From assembly GCA_947625535.1 (NCBI GenBank), contig CANQOR010000009.1, forward strand, positions 1 to 46,670: 46,670 nt of DNA, given 5' to 3'. The DNA is from an uncultured Bacilli bacterium (lineage in GTDB: Bacteria > Bacillota_I > Bacilli_A > RF39 > UBA660). Within the stretch, counting starts at the first letter, position 1, and every line of letters begins with the position of its first letter. This document shows positions 41,552 through 46,670 of the stretch, one piece after another. Both the position numbers and the translations under genes were made by a program. Under the pieces are notes generated by a model. That model searched no databases. It worked only from the letters and a program-made list of their open reading frames with translations, and was not told where the DNA came from.

Positions 41552-42569
41552 GTTTGGTCGTCAACTAGACGAATTTCTAGAATTTAAAAAAATAAATAAA
41601 AGAGAATTTGCTGAAAGAATAAATACTACACCTAAAAATTTAATAGATATAATAAATGGTAAAGTAGAGTTATCTCAAAATATGATATATAACATCTCTT
41701 TTGTAACTGAAATACCAGTTAGTTATATAGAAAATGTAGAATCTAATTTTAAAATGGAAAAAAATATTTCTAATTTTCTACAAAATAATAATCTAACTAT
41801 AAAAGAGTTTATTAATAAATTCAATTATAAAGAATTTTCTAAGAAATATGATTATCAATTTGCAGACATTGATAATGACTATAGTATTGCTAGAGGCTTA
41901 TTAAAATATTTAAGAATAATTAATCCAGAAAGTTTATATAAAAAAGATAATACTATATTTTATAAAAGTAAAAATGATAAACCAGAATTACTAGCTTTAT
42001 GGTTAGAAAGATGTTATAAATTAGTTATAGAACAAGATGTTCATGAATATAAAAAAGATAACATTAATATAGTTGTTGATCATATTTGTAAATGTGCTAA
42101 AAATAATTTATTTAATAAAAATGAATTAATTAAAGTATTTAATAATAATGGTATTTATTTAGCTATAGAAGATGATTTAAAAGGTTCTAAAATACGTGGA
42201 GCATTTAAAGTACTAAATGATAAACCAGCTATATATATTACAACTAAAAATAAAAGATATGCTGATATTTATTTTGCTTTATTACATGAATTAGCCCATT
42301 GTAAAAGCGATTTTAATCGCGCTAAAAAAGGAAGCATAGTAAGTGATGTGATAAATACTGATAAAGAAGACTATGAAATAAAAGCCGATCAAACAGCTTT
42401 AAATTGGATGGTTGAAGAAAAATATTATCAAAAAAATAAAAACTTATATAATGATATACAAAAATTAGATGTTATTGAGAGCTTTTTTGTCTATCGTTTA
42501 GCCCATGATAATATTATTAATTATAATTCAAATCTTTACCAAGAATATAATAAATTAATAGAGGAATAA
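41541..42569 (+). CDS. HTH-ImmA/IrrE-type antitoxin/regulator
   Basis: A 342-residue protein. Residues 1-60 are an XRE/HigA-like HTH (FLEFKKINKREFAERINTTPKNLIDIINGKVELS). The C-terminal third is an ImmA/IrrE metallopeptidase domain with LLHELAHCK (His249, Glu250, His253) and the third-ligand helix EIKADQTALNWMV. Such fusions act as antitoxins to HigB/RelE-like toxins or as cleaving regulators of mobile elements. ATG 41541 and 41544 are both possible; AAGGTGAT fits either. The gene overlaps the toxin candidate by 11 bases. Confidence 0.82.
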   Translation: MMNKFGRQLDEFLEFKKINKREFAERINTTPKNLIDIINGKVELSQNMIYNISFVTEIPVSYIENVESNFKMEKNISNFLQNNNLTIKEFINKFNYKEFSKKYDYQFADIDNDYSIARGLLKYLRIINPESLYKKDNTIFYKSKNDKPELLALWLERCYKLVIEQDVHEYKKDNINIVVDHICKCAKNNLFNKNELIKVFNNNGIYLAIEDDLKGSKIRGAFKVLNDKPAIYITTKNKRYADIYFALLHELAHCKSDFNRAKKGSIVSDVINTDKEDYEIKADQTALNWMVEEKYYQKNKNLYNDIQKLDVIESFFVYRLAHDNIINYNSNLYQEYNKLIEE

Positions 42570-42572
42570 ACT

Positions 42573-42689
42573 ATTAAAAATATAAATAGCAATCCCTTAT
42601 TATATGAAATGTATTTGATAACCAATAAAAATTTAATTACACCAGTTACTTTTAAAAAGCTGATGGAAAAATTGGAATTGATAATATAA
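42573..42689 (+). pseudogene. relic of HTH region of a Panacea/SocA-type antitoxin, copy 2
   Basis: Reads IKNINSNPLLYEMYLITNKN, then LITPVTFKKLMEKLELII and stop; nearly identical to the end of the relic at 40786-40990, at both DNA and protein level. The two relics bracket the HigB/IrrE pair in direct orientation, so the pair may have been inserted into, or duplicated together with, a Panacea antitoxin gene. The rest of the gap 42690-42893 holds two promoter candidates. Confidence 0.6.
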
Positions 42690-42765
42690 AAATACGACAA
42701 TAACTATCGAATGAAATGTTAGATAAAATATATTTTAAAATAAAATTAAAAGTATAAAGTTCTTG

Positions 42766-42794
42766 TTGACAAACAAAATAATATTAGTTAATAT
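42766..42794 (+). promoter_or_regulatory. promoter upstream of RloA-like gene
   Basis: TTGACA (42766-42771), 17-base spacer, TAATAT (42789-42794). A second TATAAT at 42870-42875 lies 18 bases before the ATG at 42894 and may be the start used most. Confidence 0.55.
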
Positions 42795-42893
42795 ATACGA
42801 TATTAATAACAAATTTGTGAAAAAATTACAAAAACAGCAAAAATAATTATATTTTTATCTAAAATAAAGTATAATGTTATTGGAGGGATAGTT

Positions 42894-44183
42894 ATGCTTA
42901 TTGAATTTAGTGTTAAAAACTTTTTATCATTTAAAAATAAAGTAACGTTATCTATGGAAAAAGGAAACGGAGATGAAAATCTAGACAACGTAATTGCTAA
43001 AGATGGACTTAATTTGCTGAAAACAGTCTCTATATATGGAGCAAATGCTTCAGGTAAATCAAATTTATTAAAAGCTTTTACTTGCGCAATACTTATGGTA
43101 AGAAATTCTATCTTTATTTCGGTAGGAGGCAAATGGAATTTTTTAAAACCATTTTTATTTGATGAAACGACTAAAAATAAACCTAGTGAATTTGAATTTA
43201 TTTTTACGATAAATGATATAAAATATAGATATTTTTTTAGTGCAGACGAAAACAAAATATATGATGAAATATTAGATGCTTATTATACGCAGAAGCCAAC
43301 TAATATATTTACAAGAACAAAAACAAATATATATGAATTTAATAGCGATAAAAATAAATTGGAATCATTGAAATCTAAAAATACAGAAAATAAATTATTT
43401 CTATCAACTGCAACAAACTGGAATTATGAAAAAACGAAAGATCCATATTTGTGGTTTAACAATGTGATAGACACATATGACTCTTTTGATAATATTTCTG
43501 ATCGAGATTTGAAAGAATATAGTGAAGATAACAAAGGGTTAAAAGAATTCGCTTTAAAATTATTAAAAGAAGCAGATATATTAATTAAAGATATACACGT
43601 TGATTATGAAGAAAAAGATATGGATAGTACAATGATGGATATGTTTATTCCTCCTATTGCTAGAACAAATGGAACTTTTAAAATGTCTAATGTAAACATA
43701 GAATTAGATCATGAAGTAGTTGATGAAAATAATAATCCACATTATTATAGATTAAATTTTAATGATGAGTCATCTGGAACTCGTGTTTTATTTGCGTTAG
43801 CACCATTTTTAAAAAGAGCATTTGAAAGTACTAAAATTCTAATAGTTGATGAATTAGAAAAAAGTATGCATCCAGCATTAGTTGAATTTATTATAAAACT
43901 TTTTAAAAATAAAGAAATTAATAAAGTTAATAGTCAGTTAATATTTATGACTCACGTTACAAACTTATTAAATCTTGATTTATTAAGAAGAGATCAGATT
44001 TGGTTTACTGAAAAAAATTCAAAAACAGGTGTTTCCGATTTATATCCACTTGATTCATTTCCTGTAAGAAAAGATGAAAACATTCAGAAGGGTTATATAA
44101 ATGGAAGGTATGGAGCAATTCCATTTATAAGAGATGTTGATTTATGGCTAGAAGACAACTTCTCCAGCAAAGAAGACCATTAA
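42894..44183 (+). CDS. RloA/AbiLi-like AAA-family ATPase
   Basis: A 429-residue SMC/ABC-type ATPase. MLIEFSVKNFLSFKN opens the fold, Walker A is YGANASGKSN (Lys55), the signature-like DESSGTRVLFALAPF and Walker B LIVDELEKSMHPALVEFI are near residues 292-325, and LIFMTHVTNLL is the switch. This is the domain form of RloA/AbiLi, which with an RloB/AbiLii nuclease forms an abortive-infection-type defence pair. The following gene is the RloB partner and overlaps its end by 40 bases. Confidence 0.85.
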   Translation: MLIEFSVKNFLSFKNKVTLSMEKGNGDENLDNVIAKDGLNLLKTVSIYGANASGKSNLLKAFTCAILMVRNSIFISVGGKWNFLKPFLFDETTKNKPSEFEFIFTINDIKYRYFFSADENKIYDEILDAYYTQKPTNIFTRTKTNIYEFNSDKNKLESLKSKNTENKLFLSTATNWNYEKTKDPYLWFNNVIDTYDSFDNISDRDLKEYSEDNKGLKEFALKLLKEADILIKDIHVDYEEKDMDSTMMDMFIPPIARTNGTFKMSNVNIELDHEVVDENNNPHYYRLNFNDESSGTRVLFALAPFLKRAFESTKILIVDELEKSMHPALVEFIIKLFKNKEINKVNSQLIFMTHVTNLLNLDLLRRDQIWFTEKNSKTGVSDLYPLDSFPVRKDENIQKGYINGRYGAIPFIRDVDLWLEDNFSSKEDH

Positions 44184-44749
44184 TTGTAATATGTTCTGAA
44201 GGTGGAATAAAATCTTCGGAGTACTATTATCTTAGGAATTATCGCACTAGAGACCTAAGAATTCAATTTTCAACAGGAAATAGTACGGATCCTAATGGTA
44301 TGTTAGAAGATTTATTGAAATATATTCAAAATGAAGATATTAAATCAGAAGACAACGTAAGAATATTTTTAGTATTAGATACAGATTTAGATGATAAAAG
44401 AATAAATGAAATAAAAGAAATTGAAGAAAAATGTTTAGAAAATAACATAGAAATAATAACTTCAGCTCCAACATTTGAAATATGGTATGTGCTTCATTAT
44501 AGAAATAATAAGCTAAAATTTAATAATAGCCGAGATGTTAAAAAGGAGATAATCAAATTAAATGGTTCATATTCAGAAACTATGGATATGTATAGAATTA
44601 TAAAAAATCATACTGAAGAAGCTAGAACAATGGCTAAATCTTTAGAACAGAGAACTATTAGTGATGGCGAAGAATTGATAAAAGCAAATCCACATACTAG
44701 TATATACAAAATCTTAGATGCTATTACTAAATTAAGTAATCATAAATAA
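44144..44749 (+). CDS. RloB-family protein
   Basis: A 201-residue protein of the RloB family, predicted TOPRIM-like nuclease component. It starts MARRQLLQQRRPLIVICSEGGIKSSEYYY with the conserved Glu, has FLVLDTDLDD (metal-binding Asp cluster) near residue 70 and the diagnostic TSAPTFEIWYVLHY near residue 117. It overlaps the ATPase gene by 40 bases, so the two are translated together. The pair presumably acts in phage defence. Confidence 0.85.
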   Translation: MARRQLLQQRRPLIVICSEGGIKSSEYYYLRNYRTRDLRIQFSTGNSTDPNGMLEDLLKYIQNEDIKSEDNVRIFLVLDTDLDDKRINEIKEIEEKCLENNIEIITSAPTFEIWYVLHYRNNKLKFNNSRDVKKEIIKLNGSYSETMDMYRIIKNHTEEARTMAKSLEQRTISDGEELIKANPHTSIYKILDAITKLSNHK

Positions 44750-44768
44750 TAGATAAAAATAAAAAATG

Positions 44769-44800
44769 AAAAAATGGTTTAATTAACCATTTTTTGTTAT
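44769..44800 (+). terminator. intrinsic terminator of RloAB
   Basis: 11-bp stem of A6TGGTT (44769-44779) with AACCAT6 (44785-44795) and a 5-base loop; symmetrical, so possibly bidirectional. Confidence 0.75.
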
Positions 44801-44902
44801 AATTTAAATATATATTAACATATATAAATGTAAAGTACCTTATTAGTATCTTTAACTTCATAATATATATGATAAAATAACCAAAAACAAGGAGGAAGCT
44901 TT

Positions 44903-46324
44903 ATGGAAAAAGTAAATACTTTAAAAATAGCTAAAATAATACTATGTATTATTAGTATTATAATATCTATATTCTCAGTAGTTCATATAATAAAGTTAAA
45001 CTTATTACCATCAAAATATCTTATAGGAATATCTATTATTTTATTAATATTTAATCTTATAATAATATTATTAATATCTAGAAAAAATAAAATAGCTCCT
45101 ATTATAGGAATAATATTAATGCTATTAAATGTTATTATGTCGATAGTTATAATAAATTATACTAAGAAAACTAATGATTTCTTAGATAAATATTTAGGTA
45201 ATATGACTAGTGAAGTATCTAAATATGATGTTATTGTTTTAGATAAGAGTTCTTATAAATTAATAGGAGATCTAGATAATCAAACCTTAGGTTATTTAAA
45301 AGATGAAGATACTGGTTTAAATAAAATATCTGAATCAGTCAAAACAACTAATATAGAATATGAAGATATATTTGAATTATATGATGATTTAGTTGATAAA
45401 AATATTGAAGCTATTATGATAGATGATGCTTATCTTGATATTATTGAAGAAGAAAGAAGAGATTTAAGCGACGTTATCAGAATTATATATACTCTTGAAA
45501 TTGAAAATACTAAAGAAGAAGTAGTACCAGATAAAAATGAATTAAAACCATTAAATATATATATTTCTGGTAGTGATTCAAGAAGTGAAAATATTGTTAA
45601 TAAATCACGTAGCGATGTTAATATGATTTTAACTATTAATCCTTATACTAAGAAAGTTCTATTAACAAGTATACCTCGTGATTATTATGTTCAAGTACAT
45701 GGTCAAACAGGTTTAAAAGATAAATTAACTCATAGTGGTATTTATGGTATTGAAACATCTAGTAAAACTATTGAAGATTTATTTGGTATTAAAATAGATT
45801 ATAGTATTAAAGTTGGTTTATATTCTATTAAAGAATTAGTTGATATAGTTGGTGGTATTGAAGTATATAGTGATAAAGCATTTGATTCATATCATTTAAA
45901 AGGTTGGAGAGTAGAAGAAGGTATGAATCAAATGGATGGAGCTAAAGCTTTAGCTTATGCTCGTGAACGTTATGCTTATGCTAGTGGCGATCGTCATCGT
46001 ATTAAAAACCAACAACAAGTACTAGAAGCTACTTTAAAGAAAATAATGAATAATAAAAGTTTATTGTTAAAATATGATGAGTTATTAACATCTTTAGGTA
46101 ACTTATATCGTACTGATATACCTCGTGAAGTAATATCCATATATGTTAAAGATCAATTAAATACAATGGCTACATGGAACTTTGAAAGTATTACTGTAGA
46201 TGGTAAAGGAGCTTCCTTACCAACACATACTGCACCACAATATAAAAGATATGTTATGATACCTTATGAAGAAGATGTTACTAAAGCAAGTAATAAGATA
46301 AAAGAAGTATATAATGAAAGATAG
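44903..46324 (+). CDS. LytR-CpsA-Psr (LCP) family polysaccharide ligase
   Basis: A 473-residue membrane enzyme that transfers undecaprenyl-linked polysaccharide to peptidoglycan. It has three N-terminal membrane helices (about residues 7-28, 38-58 and 64-86), a CpsA-type accessory domain (about 95-205), then the LCP domain: NIYISGSDSRSE, RSDVNMILTINPYTKKVLLTSIPRDYYV with the pyrophosphate-binding arginines, DKLTHSGIYG, LVDIVGGIEVYSD and ALAYARERYAYASGDRHRIKNQQQV. AAGGAGG precedes the ATG. As the likely final step of the capsule pathway it could serve both modules. Confidence 0.92.
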   Translation: MEKVNTLKIAKIILCIISIIISIFSVVHIIKLNLLPSKYLIGISIILLIFNLIIILLISRKNKIAPIIGIILMLLNVIMSIVIINYTKKTNDFLDKYLGNMTSEVSKYDVIVLDKSSYKLIGDLDNQTLGYLKDEDTGLNKISESVKTTNIEYEDIFELYDDLVDKNIEAIMIDDAYLDIIEEERRDLSDVIRIIYTLEIENTKEEVVPDKNELKPLNIYISGSDSRSENIVNKSRSDVNMILTINPYTKKVLLTSIPRDYYVQVHGQTGLKDKLTHSGIYGIETSSKTIEDLFGIKIDYSIKVGLYSIKELVDIVGGIEVYSDKAFDSYHLKGWRVEEGMNQMDGAKALAYARERYAYASGDRHRIKNQQQVLEATLKKIMNNKSLLLKYDELLTSLGNLYRTDIPREVISIYVKDQLNTMATWNFESITVDGKGASLPTHTAPQYKRYVMIPYEEDVTKASNKIKEVYNER

Positions 46325-46352
46325 TAAGAAAGTAAGTTCTTACTATTTTTTT
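46321..46352 (+). terminator. intrinsic terminator after LCP gene
   Basis: Perfect 10-bp stem ATAGTAAGAA / TTCTTACTAT (46321-46330 and 46337-46346) with AGTAAG loop and T run; overlaps the stop codon. Confidence 0.85.
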
Positions 46353-46448
46353 GTCTTAAAAATTAATATTTAACATATAATAAATAAAGGCATAAACAAA
46401 GGTTATAACACCATAATGAAAAATTATTTAAAAATTATCGATTTAAAT

Positions 46449-46476
46449 TTGACAAAGCCCTTTTATATGGTATAAT
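46449..46476 (+). promoter_or_regulatory. rRNA operon promoter P1
   Basis: Perfect TTGACA (46449-46454), 16-base spacer, perfect TATAAT (46471-46476). First of two tandem promoters. Confidence 0.8.
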
Positions 46477-46551
46477 TGAAGTACTTTTACCGAAGAAAAG
46501 CATTAGAAAATTGTTAAAAACAAAATTTTTTCAAAAAAAGTTAATTAAAAG

Positions 46552-46580
46552 TTGACTTTATCGAAACGTTTTGTTATATT
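46552..46580 (+). promoter_or_regulatory. rRNA operon promoter P2
   Basis: TTGACT (46552-46557), 17-base spacer, TATATT (46575-46580), preceded by A/T-rich tracts that could act as an UP element. About 103 bases downstream of P1. Confidence 0.8.
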
Positions 46581-46587
46581 ACTAATG

Positions 46588-46670
46588 CAACACGGAAAAA
46601 GTTGTAAAAATGATCTTTGAAAACTAAGTAAAAAAGTCAAATTGAGTAGCTTTGTGATCAAAACTTAAAA
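46588..46670 (+). other. leader of an rRNA operon, boxA-like antiterminator; 16S beyond the window
   Basis: TGATCTTTGAAAACTAAGTA (46611-46630) is the boxA-type leader motif found just before 16S rRNA genes of Bacillota, followed by AGTAGCTTTGTGATCAAAAC (46645-46664), which can base-pair back with TGATC. The 16S gene should begin shortly after 46670. The window itself contains no rRNA. Confidence 0.75.

Noticed and set aside
1..46670. Recoding of TGA as tryptophan (Mycoplasma-like code)
   Set aside because: Genes with good family boundaries end at TGA (10200-10202, 20829-22019 has none internal, 30671-30673) and tryptophan is written TGG throughout.
1..46670. CRISPR array
   Set aside because: No regularly spaced short direct repeats were found; the repeats seen are the two leaders, the two RNA copies, the Panacea leader copies and the antitoxin relics.

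Overview
The window is a very AT-rich (roughly one quarter G+C), mostly plus-strand stretch from a walled, Gram-positive-type bacterium. Strong Shine-Dalgarno sites, the Wzz/CpsD-type kinase pair, an LCP ligase and a Bacillota-type rRNA leader point to a low-GC Bacillota lineage (Bacilli/Erysipelotrichales/RF39-like; the exact order cannot be set from sequence alone). TGA is used as a stop (for example at 10200-10202 and 30671-30673), so this is not a recoded Mollicute.

Layout: an HD phosphohydrolase (140-640). The start of a capsule/exopolysaccharide locus with chain-length regulator, tyrosine kinase and priming sugar transferase (822-2944). An accessory block (2990-7254) with an unknown protein, a HipA-like kinase, a HEPN protein and a DUF6338-like membrane protein plus small partner. 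Polysaccharide module 1 (7351-18116): a leader with hairpin and leader peptide, an Alg14/Alg13-type glycosyltransferase pair, a phase-variable acetyltransferase with an 11-G tract, a beta-propeller protein, a HAD protein, a TOD1/MUCI70-like transferase, Wzy, Wzx, an acyltransferase and a nucleotide-sugar epimerase. A Panacea (DUF4065) cassette (18392-20200). A second copy of the same leader, split by an IS110-family element (20416-22271). Polysaccharide module 2 (22318-33045): two GT4 transferases, a radical SAM protein, a QueC-like PP-loop protein, a 39-aa membrane protein coupled to a sodium/solute symporter, a second Wzy, an acyltransferase, a TupA-type ATP-grasp protein and a second Wzx. 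Then an HTH-galactokinase fusion and Ugd (33204-35807). A defence/toxin-antitoxin block (35889-44749): YobI-like NTPase, a TIGR04255-like/MBL cassette, a HigB/HigA-IrrE-like pair, Panacea relics and RloA/RloB. Finally an LCP ligase (44903-46324) and the tandem promoters and leader of an rRNA operon running off the right edge.

The two polysaccharide modules each have a flippase and a polymerase and sit behind the same leader RNA element; both presumably use the shared Wzz/kinase/priming transferase at the left and the LCP ligase at the right. The most notable object is the IS110-family element. Comparing the broken leader (20382-20415 joined to 22270 onward) with the intact copy (7351 onward) fixes its ends to the base, with a duplicated AG (CT on the transposase strand) core. 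Its non-coding left end encodes a bridge-RNA-like molecule with segments matching both the target (the Shine-Dalgarno region of the leader) and the element's own ends, in the order known for IS621. A second, diverged but covarying copy of the whole RNA lies on the other side of the transposase, an arrangement I do not know as described.
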